Shown in pieces: positions 1 through 10,207 of a stretch of 64,000 bases of DNA (its first letter is position 1; every line of letters begins with the position of its first letter). A program made the translations under genes and the position numbers. This DNA comes from Flavobacterium sp. LHD-85 (GTDB lineage Bacteria; Bacteroidota; Bacteroidia; Flavobacteriales; Flavobacteriaceae): the NCBI RefSeq assembly GCF_030929595.1, contig NZ_JAVFVR010000004.1:186001-250000 (forward strand), given 5' to 3'. Under the pieces are notes generated by a model that did not search any database, was not told the origin of the DNA, and saw only the letters and a list, made by a program, of their open reading frames with translations.

Positions 1-41
1 ATCAGTAATGCTGATGCAAGTATTACATATTTACTTTTCAT
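1..41 (-). CDS. Start of a secreted protein (probable TPR protein), cut by window edge
   Basis: Only the first 13 codons are inside the window. They read MKSKYVILASALL, a Lys-rich start followed by a hydrophobic stretch, as in a Sec signal peptide. The gene begins 36 bases after the gyrA stop on the same strand, so the two are probably co-transcribed. From memory, flavobacterial gyrA is often followed by a tetratricopeptide-repeat protein with such a start. That identity is inferred from context, because the rest of the protein is not visible. Confidence 0.5.
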   Translation of the reverse strand, partial: MKSKYVILASALL

Positions 42-77
42 AATGGTATTTATTTGTATTTAATTTTTTGTTTTTAA

Positions 78-2720
78 CTATTCTTCAGACTCTTCATCCT
101 CTGCTTCTGCATCATCTTCATCTTCTGCCACTTCATCGTCAGAGTCGTCATCATCTTCTACAGATCCGTCGTCTTCCAACACTTCCAAATCTGGTTTAAC
201 TCTCTCAATTGCAGCAATTACGTTTCCATCTTCATCTAACTCTACTTCTTCTGCATCATCTTTCATTACGGTTGTAACCGCAGCAATAGAATCTTTACCT
301 TTAAGGTTAATTAATCTAACACCTTGAGTTGCACGTCCCATAACGCGCAAATCTTCGATTGCCATTCTGATAGTCAACCCAGACTTATTAATAATCATTA
401 AATCGTCTGCATCCGTCACAGCATTAATAGAAATCAACTTACCTGTTTTCTCCGTAATGTTAAGCGTTTTAACCCCTTTACCTCCACGGTTTGTAATTCT
501 GTAAACATCTTCTCCGTCATCGTCAACCAATTTCGTACGTTTTCCGTATCCGTTTTCAGTTACAACTAAGATTTGAGATGTAGAAATATCGTTTTTATCC
601 ACCGTAACCATTCCGATTACTTCATCTGTTTCATCTTTTAAAGTAATTCCACGAACTCCAGAAGCTGTTCTTCCCATCGGACGTGTTTTAGTTTCTTCAA
701 AACGAACTAATTTACCAGATTTAACCGCTAAGATAATTTGGCTCTCTCCATTTGTCAACTGAGCTCCAATTAACTCATCGCCTTCTTTAATTGTAATTGC
801 AGCAACTCCATTGGCTCTTGGTTTAGAATATTTCTCTAAAGAAGTTTTCTTCACCTGACCTTGTTTTGTTACCATTACAAGATTATGCGTATTGATATAA
901 TCTTTGTCTTTTAAATCTTGCGTACAAATGAAAGCTTTTACTTTATCATCGCTTTCAATATTTACCAAGTTCTGAATTGCTCTACCTTTTGCCGTTTTGC
1001 TTCCTTCTGGGATTTCATAAACACGCATCCAGAAACATTTTCCTTTTTGGGTAAAGAACATCATATATTGGTGGTTTGTTGCCACAAACATGTGCTCTAA
1101 GAAATCCTGATCTCTTGTTCCGGCACTCTTCTGTCCAACCCCACCTCTATTTTGCGTTTTGTATTCTGTAAGATTTGTACGCTTGATATAACCTGCATGA
1201 GAAATTGTAATAACTACATTTTCGTCAGCAATCAAATCTTCAATACTTACATCTCCTCCTGAATATTCAATTTGAGAACGTCTTTCGTCACCGTATTTAT
1301 CACGAATTTCTGTAAGCTCCTCTTTAATCAAATCTGTTCTCAAATTAACATCTGCCAATAAAGCTTTCAAATGCTCAATTAACTTCATTAATTCATCAAA
1401 CTCAGCTCTTAATTTATCTTGCTCCAGACCTGTTAACTGACGCAAACGCATCTCAACAATAGCACGAGCTTGAATATCTGATAATTTAAATCTCTCGATT
1501 AATTTTTCTCTAGCTTCATCTGTATTTTTAGATCCTCTAATTAACGCAATTACTTCGTCGATATTGTCAGAAGCAATAATTAACCCTTCTAAGATATGAG
1601 CTCTCTCTTCTGCCTTACGTAATTCAAACTGTGTTCTTCTAACTACAACTTCGTGACGGTGCTCAATAAAATAATGAATCATATCTTTCAGATTCAACAT
1701 TTGCGGGCGGCCTTTTACTAATGCAATATTATTTACACTAAAAGAAGATTGTAATGAAGTATATTTATATAAGGTATTTAAAACTACGTTTGGTGTAGCA
1801 TCTCGTTTCAAGATATAAACGATACGCATACCATTTCTGTCAGATTCGTCACGAATGTTCGCAATACCTTCAATTTTTTTCTCGTTAACCAAATCAGCCG
1901 TACGTTTAATCATTTCGGCTTTGTTAACCTGATACGGAATTTCAGTAACAATGATACACTCTCTTCCGTCAACTTCTTCAAAACCAACTTTAGCACGCAT
2001 TACAATACGTCCTCTACCTGTTTTAAATGCTTCACGAACGCCTTCATAACCATATATTACACCTCCCGTTGGAAAATCAGGAGCTTTAATATGCGTCATT
2101 AATTCATCAACCTCAATATCATTATTATCTAAATATGCTAAAGTACCATTGATAACCTCTGTTAAATTGTGTGGAGGCATATTGGTCGCCATACCAACCG
2201 CAATACCTGTTGCTCCATTTACTAATAAAGTAGGAACTCTTGTAGGCATTACTTTTGGCTCATATAAAGTATCGTCAAAGTTCAGCTGAAAATCAACTGT
2301 TTCTTTTTCGATATCTGCCATAATATCTTCTGAGATTTTACGCATTCTAGCCTCAGTATAACGCATTGCTGCAGGGCTGTCTCCATCGACAGAACCAAAA
2401 TTACCTTGTCCGTCAACTAATAAATAACGCATACTCCATTCCTGCGCCATACGCACCATTGCATCATAAACAGAGGTATCACCGTGCGGGTGGTACTTAC
2501 CCAGAACCTCCCCTACAATTCTCGCAGACTTTTTGTGGGCAGATCTTGAGGTTACACCTAAATCATACATTCCGTAAAGAACTCTTCGATGCACTGGTTT
2601 CAAGCCATCTCTAACATCAGGAAGTGCTCTCGATACAATTACTGACATCGAATAATCGATGTAAGCTGACTTCATTTCATCCTCTATGTTAATAGGAATT
2701 AACTTTTCTCCTTCAGACAT
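78..2720 (-). CDS. gyrA: DNA gyrase subunit A
   Basis: Type II topoisomerase subunit that cuts and rejoins DNA and, with GyrB, introduces negative supercoils. The 880-residue product has the catalytic tyrosine at about residue 121 in [10 protein letters not shown]. The quinolone-determining region [17 protein letters not shown] spans about 77-93, with Thr at the position of E. coli Ser83. The C-terminal beta-pinwheel carries a GyrA-box-like QNRGGVGQ near residue 538. The last 35 or so residues are almost all Asp/Glu, an acidic tail of the kind seen in several GyrA proteins that modulates wrapping. Length fits the family. The start is the first ATG of the long frame, before the conserved [19 protein letters not shown]. 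It is divergent from clpC. Confidence 0.98.
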   Translation of the reverse strand: MSEGEKLIPINIEDEMKSAYIDYSMSVIVSRALPDVRDGLKPVHRRVLYGMYDLGVTSRSAHKKSARIVGEVLGKYHPHGDTSVYDAMVRMAQEWSMRYLLVDGQGNFGSVDGDSPAAMRYTEARMRKISEDIMADIEKETVDFQLNFDDTLYEPKVMPTRVPTLLVNGATGIAVGMATNMPPHNLTEVINGTLAYLDNNDIEVDELMTHIKAPDFPTGGVIYGYEGVREAFKTGRGRIVMRAKVGFEEVDGRECIIVTEIPYQVNKAEMIKRTADLVNEKKIEGIANIRDESDRNGMRIVYILKRDATPNVVLNTLYKYTSLQSSFSVNNIALVKGRPQMLNLKDMIHYFIEHRHEVVVRRTQFELRKAEERAHILEGLIIASDNIDEVIALIRGSKNTDEAREKLIERFKLSDIQARAIVEMRLRQLTGLEQDKLRAEFDELMKLIEHLKALLADVNLRTDLIKEELTEIRDKYGDERRSQIEYSGGDVSIEDLIADENVVITISHAGYIKRTNLTEYKTQNRGGVGQKSAGTRDQDFLEHMFVATNHQYMMFFTQKGKCFWMRVYEIPEGSKTAKGRAIQNLVNIESDDKVKAFICTQDLKDKDYINTHNLVMVTKQGQVKKTSLEKYSKPRANGVAAITIKEGDELIGAQLTNGESQIILAVKSGKLVRFEETKTRPMGRTASGVRGITLKDETDEVIGMVTVDKNDISTSQILVVTENGYGKRTKLVDDDGEDVYRITNRGGKGVKTLNITEKTGKLISINAVTDADDLMIINKSGLTIRMAIEDLRVMGRATQGVRLINLKGKDSIAAVTTVMKDDAEEVELDEDGNVIAAIERVKPDLEVLEDDGSVEDDDDSDDEVAEDEDDAEAEDEESEE

Positions 2721-2927
2721 AAGTTGTTATATTAAATAATTATATTAGTTTTCAAAGCGTGCCAAGATACGTTTTTTTAAAATTTTTTCAGCTATTTCCT
2801 TACACTTATTTAAATGATTTATTAACAACTTTATTTGAGCTTTTAGTTAATAAATTAAGCGTTTTTTAACTCTTTTATTGTCTTTTTTTTCGTCTATTAG
2901 CTGACAGTAGTTCTTGAAGGTACGGTT

Positions 2928-2959
2928 TTTGTTTTTAAAACAGTAATTCACTAAATTTA
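2928..2959 (+). promoter_or_regulatory. Candidate clpC promoter
   Basis: TTTG at 2928-2931 and TAAATTTA at 2952-2959, 20 bases apart, resemble the Bacteroidota -33 (TTTG) and -7 (TAnnTTTG) elements. The -7 match is 7 of 8. It lies 18 bases before the clpC ATG. Confidence 0.45.
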
Positions 2960-2977
2960 CAATACCAATTATATATT

Positions 2978-5524
2978 ATGGATGATAATTTTTCACCAAG
3001 AGTAAAAGATGTAATTACGTACAGTAAGGAAGAAGCTCTTCGTTTGGGCCACGACTTCATTGGTACAGAACATCTTATGCTAGGTATTTTGAGAGATGGT
3101 AACGGAAAAGCTATTCATATACTTAATAACCTAGCTGTCGATTTAGAACATTTACGCAGAAAAGTAGAAGTACTTAGCCCTGCCAACTTGAGCGTTGAAG
3201 TAAATGCAGAAAAGAAAAACCTTCATCTTACCCGACAGGCCGAAAGAGCCCTGAAGACCACTTTTCTTGAAGCAAAAGTATTTCAAAGTTCATCGATAAG
3301 CACGGCACATTTGCTGTTATGTATCTTGAGAAACGAAAACGATCCAACAACCAAGCTATTGAATAAACTTAAAATAGATTATGACGTAGCTAAAGAACAG
3401 TATTTAAATATGACTCCAAACGAAGAAGAATTCTTAGAAAACTTGCCAAGAAACGAATCATATAATGATGATTCAGGACAAGATGACAGTCTTAAAGAAA
3501 GCAGCTTTAATAATCCCGCCAATAAGTCAAACAAAAAATCTAAGACTCCAGTTTTAGATAATTTTGGGAGAGATTTAACAGAAATGGCTGAAGAAGGAAA
3601 ATTAGATCCTGTTGTAGGACGTGAAAAAGAAATTGAGCGTGTATCGCAAATTTTAAGCCGTAGAAAAAAGAACAATCCGCTTCTTATTGGAGAACCTGGA
3701 GTTGGTAAATCTGCTATTGCAGAAGGGCTTGCTCTACGTATTATCCAAAAGAAAGTATCGCGTATTCTTTTCCATAAACGTGTTGTAACTCTTGATCTAG
3801 CAAGTTTAGTTGCAGGAACAAAATACAGAGGACAATTTGAAGAAAGAATGAAAGCCGTAATGAACGAGCTTGAGAAAAACGACGATATTATTCTTTTTAT
3901 AGATGAGATCCATACTATTGTGGGAGCTGGAGGAGCAACAGGTTCGCTTGATGCTTCAAACATGTTCAAACCTGCATTAGCTAGAGGTGAAATCCAATGT
4001 ATTGGTGCCACTACTCTTGACGAGTACAGACAATATATTGAGAAAGATGGTGCTTTAGAAAGACGTTTCCAAAAAGTAATTGTTGAGCCAACTTCAGTTG
4101 AAGAAACAATCGCTATTTTGAATAATGTAAAAGATAAATACGAAGATCACCACAATGTGACTTACACTCCAGAAGCTATCGAAGCCTGCGTTAAGCTAAC
4201 GAACAGATATATGTCTGAGCGTTTCTTACCAGACAAAGCGATCGATGCAATGGATGAAGCTGGTTCACGCGTGCACATCACTAACATTGATGTTCCAAAA
4301 CAAATTTTGGATCTAGAACGTCAATTGGAAGAAGTTCGCGAAATGAAAAATATGGTTGTTAAAAAACAAAAATATGAAGAAGCAGCCAAACTTCGCGATG
4401 ACGAAAAACGTATCGAAAAAGATCTTGCTTTAGCACAAGAACAATGGGAAGAAGATTCTAAAAACAACAGAATTGAAGTTACAGAAGATAATGTAGCCGA
4501 TGTTGTTTCTATGATGACTGGAATTCCTGTAAACAGAATTGCACAAACAGAAAGCAACAAATTGGCTCAATTGCCTGAATTGATTCAGAATAAAGTAATT
4601 GGTCAAAATGAAGCTGTTTTAAAAATCGCTCGTTCTATTCAACGTAACAGAGCCGGACTTAAAGATCCGAACAAACCAATTGGTTCATTCATTTTCTTAG
4701 GTCAGACTGGGGTTGGTAAAACACAATTGGCTAAAGTATTAGCAAAAGAATTATTTGATTCTGAAGATGCTTTAGTTCGTATTGATATGAGCGAATACAT
4801 GGAGAAATTTGCGATTTCTCGTTTAGTTGGAGCGCCTCCAGGATACGTTGGATACGAAGAAGGCGGTCAATTGACTGAAAAAGTTCGCAGAAAACCTTAC
4901 TGTGTGGTTCTTTTAGATGAGATCGAAAAAGCGCATCCAGATGTATTCAACATGATGCTTCAAGTTTTAGATGACGGATATTTAACAGATAGTTTAGGTC
5001 GTAAAATTGACTTTAAAAACACTATCATTATTATGACATCTAACGTTGGTGCTCGTCAATTAAAAGACTTTGGACAAGGTGTTGGATTCGGAACTGCTGC
5101 AAGAACAGCTCAAGCTGATGAAAATTCGAAAAGCATTATCGAAAATGCATTGAAGAAAACCTTTGCTCCTGAGTTCTTAAACAGAATTGATGACGTAATT
5201 GTATTTAATGCATTAGAAAAAGCTGATATCGATTTGATTATCGAAATCGAATTGAAAAAACTATATTCTCGTATTGCAGAGTTAGGCTACAAATTAAGCT
5301 TAACAGACAAAGCAAAAGCGTTTATTGCCGAAAAAGGTTTTGACAAACAGTTTGGAGCTAGACCGCTAAAAAGAGCAATTCAGAAATATGTTGAAGATTT
5401 GCTAGCCGAAGAAATCATCACTTCAAAAATTCATTCTGGTGATGAAATCTTGATGGACTTAAAAGATGATTCACAAGAATTATCAGTAGATATTCATAAA
5501 GCCGAAGAGCCAACGAATCAATAA
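2978..5524 (+). CDS. clpC: ClpC-type AAA+ unfoldase of the Clp protease
   Basis: Hsp100 unfoldase that feeds substrates to ClpP. The 848 residues hold a Clp_N double repeat (about 1-145), an acidic linker (about 150-190), and a first AAA module with Walker A GEPGVGKSA near 238 and Walker B LFIDEIH near 307. A UVR-like coiled middle segment (KYEEAAKLRDDEKRIEKDL, about 465-485) separates it from the second AAA module with Walker A GQTGVGKTQ near 574. The middle segment and overall length favour ClpC over ClpA or ClpB. The gene stands alone, with a terminator hairpin just after it. Confidence 0.96.
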   Translation: MDDNFSPRVKDVITYSKEEALRLGHDFIGTEHLMLGILRDGNGKAIHILNNLAVDLEHLRRKVEVLSPANLSVEVNAEKKNLHLTRQAERALKTTFLEAKVFQSSSISTAHLLLCILRNENDPTTKLLNKLKIDYDVAKEQYLNMTPNEEEFLENLPRNESYNDDSGQDDSLKESSFNNPANKSNKKSKTPVLDNFGRDLTEMAEEGKLDPVVGREKEIERVSQILSRRKKNNPLLIGEPGVGKSAIAEGLALRIIQKKVSRILFHKRVVTLDLASLVAGTKYRGQFEERMKAVMNELEKNDDIILFIDEIHTIVGAGGATGSLDASNMFKPALARGEIQCIGATTLDEYRQYIEKDGALERRFQKVIVEPTSVEETIAILNNVKDKYEDHHNVTYTPEAIEACVKLTNRYMSERFLPDKAIDAMDEAGSRVHITNIDVPKQILDLERQLEEVREMKNMVVKKQKYEEAAKLRDDEKRIEKDLALAQEQWEEDSKNNRIEVTEDNVADVVSMMTGIPVNRIAQTESNKLAQLPELIQNKVIGQNEAVLKIARSIQRNRAGLKDPNKPIGSFIFLGQTGVGKTQLAKVLAKELFDSEDALVRIDMSEYMEKFAISRLVGAPPGYVGYEEGGQLTEKVRRKPYCVVLLDEIEKAHPDVFNMMLQVLDDGYLTDSLGRKIDFKNTIIIMTSNVGARQLKDFGQGVGFGTAARTAQADENSKSIIENALKKTFAPEFLNRIDDVIVFNALEKADIDLIIEIELKKLYSRIAELGYKLSLTDKAKAFIAEKGFDKQFGARPLKRAIQKYVEDLLAEEIITSKIHSGDEILMDLKDDSQELSVDIHKAEEPTNQ

Positions 5525-5555
5525 ATTAGTTTAAATTTATAACATTCATAATATG

Positions 5556-5592
5556 CCCGTTACGTTTTCATAACATAACGGGTATTTTTTTT
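5556..5592 (+). terminator. Rho-independent terminator of clpC
   Basis: CCCGTTA (5556-5562) pairs with TAACGGG (5576-5582) and is followed by a T-rich run. It lies about 30 bases after the clpC stop. Confidence 0.8.
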
Positions 5593-5627
5593 ATTAAAAA
5601 TCACTATCTTTAGTAAAAGCAAATAGC

Positions 5628-5635
5628 TATTTTTG
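5628..5635 (+). promoter_or_regulatory. Candidate -7 element before rimK fusion gene
   Basis: TATTTTTG matches TAnnTTTG and sits 29 bases before the ATG. No convincing TTTG is seen at the expected distance upstream. Confidence 0.4.
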
Positions 5636-5664
5636 AATTTAAATTCTATAATAAAAAACAAAAT

Positions 5665-7032
5665 ATGCTTCAAAACAAAGTCATTTTAGGCAGCGAAGAA
5701 TGGTGCTCATTTCCAGAACTAGGAATCCCGACAATTAAAGCTCGTGTAGATTCTGGTGCCAAAACTTCGGCAATGCACGCTTTAAACATAGCGCCTTTTA
5801 TAAAAAATGATGCTAATTGGGTTAAATTCGACATTAATCCGATTCAGAATAATATCAAAACCATTATTCATTGCGAAGCGCCTTTGGTTGATAAACGAAT
5901 TGTAAAAAGTTCAAGCGGTTTTAGAGAACATCGTTATGTAATTCAAACCAGCTTAAAAATTGGCGATGCCAAATGGCCAATCGAAATGACTTTGACCAAT
6001 CGCGATTCTATGGGATTTAGAATGCTTTTAGGGCGCGAAGCCATGAGCGGAAGGGTTTTAGTCGATCCTGAACAAAAATATCTTTTAGGACAGCCTACAG
6101 CAGAATCTTTAAAAGAATTATACCAAAACTCTGAAAAAGCAAAAACTGGTTTACGAATTGGCCTTTTAGCCAGTAATCCAGAATTATACAGCAACAAAAG
6201 AATCATGGAAGCCGGCGAAATGCGCGGCCATGAAATGCATTTTCTTAATATCAAGGAATGCTATATGAAACTGGATGCCAAAAAACCTGAGATTCATTAC
6301 AGAGGCGGAAAAATCTTAAACGAGTTTGATGCTATTATTCCGAGAATTCGTCCGAGCATTACTTTTTATGGTTGTGCATTAACACGTCAGTTTGAAGCAT
6401 TAAAGGTTTTTGTTCTAAATTCAGCTACAGCAATCACTCAATCTCGAGATAAACTGTATTCTTTACAATTATTACTAAACAGCGGAATTGATATTCCAAC
6501 TACAGGATTTGCCAATTCTCCGCTTGATACAGACAATTTAATTAAAATGGTTGGCGGTTCACCTTTAATTGTAAAATTATTGGAAGGAACACAAGGAAAA
6601 GGTGTTGTTTTGGCCGAAACCAAAAAAGCTGCAGAAAGTGTAATCAATGCCTTTAAAAGTTTAAATGCCAACATTTTGGTTCAGGAATTCATTAAAGAAG
6701 CCAACGGAAAAGACATTCGCTGTTTTGTGATTGACGGAAAAGTAGTTGCCGCAATCCAACGTGAGGCTATGCCTGGCGAATTTAGAGCAAACATCCACCT
6801 TGGCGGAACTGCATCTGTTATTAAAATTACTCCTGAAGAGAAAAAGATCGCGATTAAAGCCGCAAAAGCTATGGACTTAAAAGTAGCTGGCGTTGATATT
6901 ATTCGTTCTTCTAAAGGTCCGTTATTGTTAGAAGTTAACTCTTCTCCAGGTCTTGAAGGAATTGAAGGCGCCACTAACAAAGACGTAGCTGGAGAAATGA
7001 TCAGAGCTATTGAAAAGAATTTTAAATTGTAA
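5665..7032 (+). CDS. rimK: Retropepsin-like/RimK fusion: ATP-grasp glutamate ligase
   Basis: The N-terminal 140 or so residues match the RimK-associated retropepsin-like (ATP-dependent zinc protease, PF05618) family, with the aspartyl-protease-like D-S-G at 29-31 ([13 protein letters not shown]). Residues from about 165 onward are a RimK ATP-grasp ligase ([13 protein letters not shown], then [14 protein letters not shown] and [22 protein letters not shown], ending in [14 protein letters not shown] with metal-binding E and N). RimK adds glutamates to ribosomal protein S6 in E. coli. In many bacteria the protease-like partner is a separate gene, and here the two are one chain of 455 residues. 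The substrate is inferred only. A strong terminator follows. Confidence 0.88.
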   Translation: MLQNKVILGSEEWCSFPELGIPTIKARVDSGAKTSAMHALNIAPFIKNDANWVKFDINPIQNNIKTIIHCEAPLVDKRIVKSSSGFREHRYVIQTSLKIGDAKWPIEMTLTNRDSMGFRMLLGREAMSGRVLVDPEQKYLLGQPTAESLKELYQNSEKAKTGLRIGLLASNPELYSNKRIMEAGEMRGHEMHFLNIKECYMKLDAKKPEIHYRGGKILNEFDAIIPRIRPSITFYGCALTRQFEALKVFVLNSATAITQSRDKLYSLQLLLNSGIDIPTTGFANSPLDTDNLIKMVGGSPLIVKLLEGTQGKGVVLAETKKAAESVINAFKSLNANILVQEFIKEANGKDIRCFVIDGKVVAAIQREAMPGEFRANIHLGGTASVIKITPEEKKIAIKAAKAMDLKVAGVDIIRSSKGPLLLEVNSSPGLEGIEGATNKDVAGEMIRAIEKNFKL

Positions 7033-7072
7033 TTAAGTTCATTCAAATTTAATTTCTCATAAATAATTTAGC

Positions 7073-7112
7073 AGCTTTGTCAAAGTTTAAAACTTTGACA
7101 AAGCTTTTTTAT
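7073..7112 (+). terminator. Terminator after rimK fusion gene
   Basis: A nearly loop-free perfect inverted repeat, AGCTTTGTCAAAGTT (7073-7087) with its complement at 7091-7105, followed by TTTTTATTT. Confidence 0.85.
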
Positions 7113-7132
7113 TTAACTTTAAAATAAAAAAC

Positions 7133-7651
7133 ATGGCTTTTCCTTATTTAGATATAATTATTCGAAGCGTTGCCGTTTATTTCTTCATGACAATTGCTTT
7201 ACGAATATTCGGCAAAAAAGAACTTTCGCAATTAAATACCGCTGACATTATTCTTATTTTATTAATCAGCAACTCTGTCCAAAATGCGATGGTTGGTCCC
7301 GACACAAGTTTAATTGGAGGATTGGTTGCAGCATTGGTTTTGTTTTCGATCAACTTTGTTATTAAGAAATTGACAAAAAGATTCAAAACTCTTGGCGATT
7401 TATTGCTAGACAAACCTGAAATATTAATTCATGACGGTATATTAGACTTTCAAACTTTAAGCCGATTAGATGTTTCGCACGAAGAACTAAAAGAAGCAGC
7501 ACGCGAACACGGTTTAGAACATCTCACAGATATTAAACTTGCAATGCTTGAAATTGATGGGACTATAAGTATAATTTCAAAAGATCAAAAACATCTTAAA
7601 CAAACACACTACAAGCGAAAACACAATCATAAAAACCTTCAAAAACTTTGA
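7133..7651 (+). CDS. DUF421 (YetF-like) membrane protein
   Basis: The 172-residue protein has an N-terminal membrane part (helices about 7-25, 35-52 and 60-80) and a soluble C-terminal domain. The segment LRIFGKKELSQLNTADIILILLISNSVQNAM is the signature start of the DUF421/YetF family. The C-terminal part (LLLDKPEILIHDGILDF... SHEELKEAAREHGLEHL... AMLEIDGTISII) is the usual YetF beta domain. Function is unknown; Bacillus homologues have been linked to spore or envelope physiology. It is shorter than the Bacillus proteins, which is common in Bacteroidota. It converges with the WG-repeat gene with only 2 bases between the stops. Confidence 0.88.
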   Translation: MAFPYLDIIIRSVAVYFFMTIALRIFGKKELSQLNTADIILILLISNSVQNAMVGPDTSLIGGLVAALVLFSINFVIKKLTKRFKTLGDLLLDKPEILIHDGILDFQTLSRLDVSHEELKEAAREHGLEHLTDIKLAMLEIDGTISIISKDQKHLKQTHYKRKHNHKNLQKL

Positions 7652-7653
7652 TT

Positions 7654-8649
7654 TTACTTCCCGACTTGAATTCTAACCGCGCCTAAACCATCTTTAAAAT
7701 CATCTGCTTTTTCGTATTTCGGAGTTACAATTTCTTTTCCTTCTTTGTCTACAAAACCGTACTTTCCGTCCAATTTCACTACAGCAATTCCATCTTTAAA
7801 AGATTCGATCAAATCATATTTTACAGAAGTTATTTCTTTTCCAGTTTTATCAATCAATCCGTATTTATCACCTGATTTCACTTGAATTAATTCATCATTC
7901 AAAACCATGAAATCGTATTTTACTGGCACGATTTCTTTCCCATCATTATCCAAAACGCCATACTTGTTTTCCTGTTTTACAATTGACGCATTATCTTTAA
8001 AATAAAAATTCATATCGTACTTTATAGGAACTACAATTTTCCCTTCCTCACTAATCACCCCAAACTTATTATTAGATTCTACTACTGCAAAACCTTCCTT
8101 AAAATTCTGAACATGATCATAAATTGGAGCAACAACCTCTTTCCCAATCTGATCTACAATACCAAATTTGCCATTTAGTTTCACAACAGCAAACCGATCT
8201 GCAAAGTCAATTATTTCATCATATTTTGGGCTTATTTCCTCTCCGACAACATCAATAAACCCCCATTTATTATTCAGTTTAACAGCCGTTATTTCAGGAG
8301 ATAAAGTTTTTGCATCATCGTATTTTTTAGTCAACAATACATCCGAAGATTTAATTAAATATTGGGCTTTAGCATTTTTATTGCTTACCACTATCCAATT
8401 CTGTTTGTTTATTATTTCATCATAAATACAGCGGATAACTTCTTTTCCGGTTTTATCTACTACGCCGCTTTTGCCTTTTAATTGTACAACAGCGAAACCA
8501 CTTTCAAATGCGCTAATGCCGTCATATTTACAAGGAACTATTTCTTTTCCTGTCTGATCGACAAAACCATATTTAAAAGATTTTTCTTTTGATTGAGCAA
8601 AACCAGTTTTTACAATCAGCATTAAAACCAATACAATTATTTTCTTCAT
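7654..8649 (-). CDS. Secreted WG-repeat protein
   Basis: The 331-residue product starts with a signal peptide (MKKIIVLVLMLIVKTGFAQ). It is then built almost entirely of about nine WG-type repeats of 30-35 residues, each close to KYGFVDKTGKEIV..KYD. These Trp/Gly- or Tyr/Gly-containing beta repeats are common in Bacteroidota surface or periplasmic proteins and have no assigned biochemical role. An upstream in-frame ATG at 8685 would add 12 residues before the signal peptide. The start at 8649 is preferred because it places the signal peptide at the N-terminus. No partner genes are evident. Confidence 0.85.
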   Translation of the reverse strand: MKKIIVLVLMLIVKTGFAQSKEKSFKYGFVDQTGKEIVPCKYDGISAFESGFAVVQLKGKSGVVDKTGKEVIRCIYDEIINKQNWIVVSNKNAKAQYLIKSSDVLLTKKYDDAKTLSPEITAVKLNNKWGFIDVVGEEISPKYDEIIDFADRFAVVKLNGKFGIVDQIGKEVVAPIYDHVQNFKEGFAVVESNNKFGVISEEGKIVVPIKYDMNFYFKDNASIVKQENKYGVLDNDGKEIVPVKYDFMVLNDELIQVKSGDKYGLIDKTGKEITSVKYDLIESFKDGIAVVKLDGKYGFVDKEGKEIVTPKYEKADDFKDGLGAVRIQVGK

Positions 8650-8750
8650 TATCTTAAATATTAAACTATTTCCAAAAGTCTGCAAGATTGGCTATTCCTA
8701 TAGCCTCTAAAAGCTTTTATACTTTTACTTTAAAACAAATTAAAACAAAA

Positions 8751-8785
8751 AAAACCGATTTCAGATTTGAAATCGGTTTTCTATA
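8751..8785 (-). terminator. Terminator of the phosphate transporter operon
   Basis: AAAACCGATTTCA (8751-8763) pairs with TGAAATCGGTTTT (8768-8780). On the minus strand the stem is followed by a T run. It lies about 55 bases beyond the transporter stop. Confidence 0.8.
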
Positions 8786-8836
8786 TTAACAAAATGTGAT
8801 TTACTTTTCACATTTTACAAAATTCATTTTCTCAGA

Positions 8837-10177
8837 TTAAATAAAGACGCTTAGAATAAAATAAACCAAACCTGCCAATAAAGCTGAAATTGGAATAGTT
8901 AAGATCCAAGCCCAGATTAAACTTACTGTAACTCCCCATCTAACAGCAGAAACACGTTTTGTTAATCCAACACCAATAATAGAACCTGTAATAGTATGCG
9001 TTGTACTTACCGGAATTTTTAAGTGCTCTGTAAAGTAAAGTGTCAAAGCTCCTGCAGTTTCTGCCGCAACACCTTCAAACGAACTTACTTTCGTGATTTT
9101 AGAACCCATTGTTTTCACAATTTTCCATCCACCGCTCAAAGTTCCTGCTGCAATTGCAGAATAACATGCTAACGGAATCCAGCTTGGCATAACACCTTTG
9201 ATACCTGCATCATCATTTGGAAGTACAACATCTAACCAAGCATCCATATGAACTCCTGGATTTGTATTGATATAAACCGCTACAGCTGCAGCGATAATAC
9301 CCATTACTTTTTGAGAATCGTTTCCTCCGTGACCTAAACTAAATGCTGCAGAAGATAATAACTGCATTTTCTTTAAAGCCGCATCTGCCTGATGAAGATT
9401 TAAGCTACTGAATATCAAACAAAATCCGCTTACTGTCAAGATAATGAAAGCAACCAAAAACCATTTAATATTATGAGAATCAAAAACTACACTCCAAAAA
9501 TGAGATTCAAAACGAGGTTTTCCGTGTTCTAGAATTTCTTCATAAGAAACCATTTGATAATACACGAAAACAACAGTAGCAATCATTAACGCTATAGTAA
9601 AAATCTTAGGTCCAATTGTTTTACGAGAAGCATTTAAAAGCCAAATCGAAATTAAATAAGAAGCCAATGCTCCAATTAATGGCGCTAAAACGATAAATGC
9701 AATAATGATAAGAACCCCCGAAGGCATTGCCCCGTCTTTTCCTGCTTTATACCAGCTTACAATTTCATACCAGTAATGAGTTGCTCCATCTTCTCCAACA
9801 TAACCAGAGAAGCCATGTACAGCGATAGCATGTGCTACTGCAGCCCCTGCAAAACCTCCAATAAGTGTATGAGAAGAACTTGAAGGAATTCCTAACCACC
9901 AAGTCAATAAATTCCAACAGATTGCAGCGATAACTCCAGCCAAAATTACGACTAGGTTAATTTCCATGGTATGGGCTGTTTTAGCAACAGTATCTGCAAC
10001 ACCAAATCCGAAAACCCAATACGCCAGAAAGTTAAAAAATGCTGCCCAAACAACCGCCTGAAAAGGTGTCAAAACCTTTGTTGCAACAACAGTCGCTATA
10101 GCATTTGCCGCATCATGAAAACCATTGATGTAATCAAAAATTAAGGCAAGCACTATAATTAATATAAGTATAGTCAT
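8837..10177 (-). CDS. pitA: PiT-family inorganic phosphate transporter
   Basis: Inner-membrane symporter for phosphate (family PF01384). The 446-residue protein has about ten hydrophobic helices and the two inverted PiT signature copies. The N-terminal copy is FDYINGFHDAANAIATVVAT (about 11-30). The C-terminal copies are SLGHGGNDSQKVMGIIAAA and VSTTHTITGSIIGVG, with GIPSSSSHTLIGGFAG near residue 97. The DUF47 gene lies 30 bases upstream on the same strand, the usual pairing for low-affinity phosphate uptake. The gene symbol is by family rather than proven orthology. Confidence 0.93.
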   Translation of the reverse strand: MTILILIIVLALIFDYINGFHDAANAIATVVATKVLTPFQAVVWAAFFNFLAYWVFGFGVADTVAKTAHTMEINLVVILAGVIAAICWNLLTWWLGIPSSSSHTLIGGFAGAAVAHAIAVHGFSGYVGEDGATHYWYEIVSWYKAGKDGAMPSGVLIIIAFIVLAPLIGALASYLISIWLLNASRKTIGPKIFTIALMIATVVFVYYQMVSYEEILEHGKPRFESHFWSVVFDSHNIKWFLVAFIILTVSGFCLIFSSLNLHQADAALKKMQLLSSAAFSLGHGGNDSQKVMGIIAAAVAVYINTNPGVHMDAWLDVVLPNDDAGIKGVMPSWIPLACYSAIAAGTLSGGWKIVKTMGSKITKVSSFEGVAAETAGALTLYFTEHLKIPVSTTHTITGSIIGVGLTKRVSAVRWGVTVSLIWAWILTIPISALLAGLVYFILSVFI

Positions 10178-10207
10178 AAGATTATAACTTCAGATTGAAA
10201 AATTGAA

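Noticed and set aside
3379..4011. 210-residue open frame on the minus strand inside clpC
   Set aside because: It lies antisense to conserved AAA+ sequence and has the Ser/Leu-rich composition of a shadow frame. clpC is certain.
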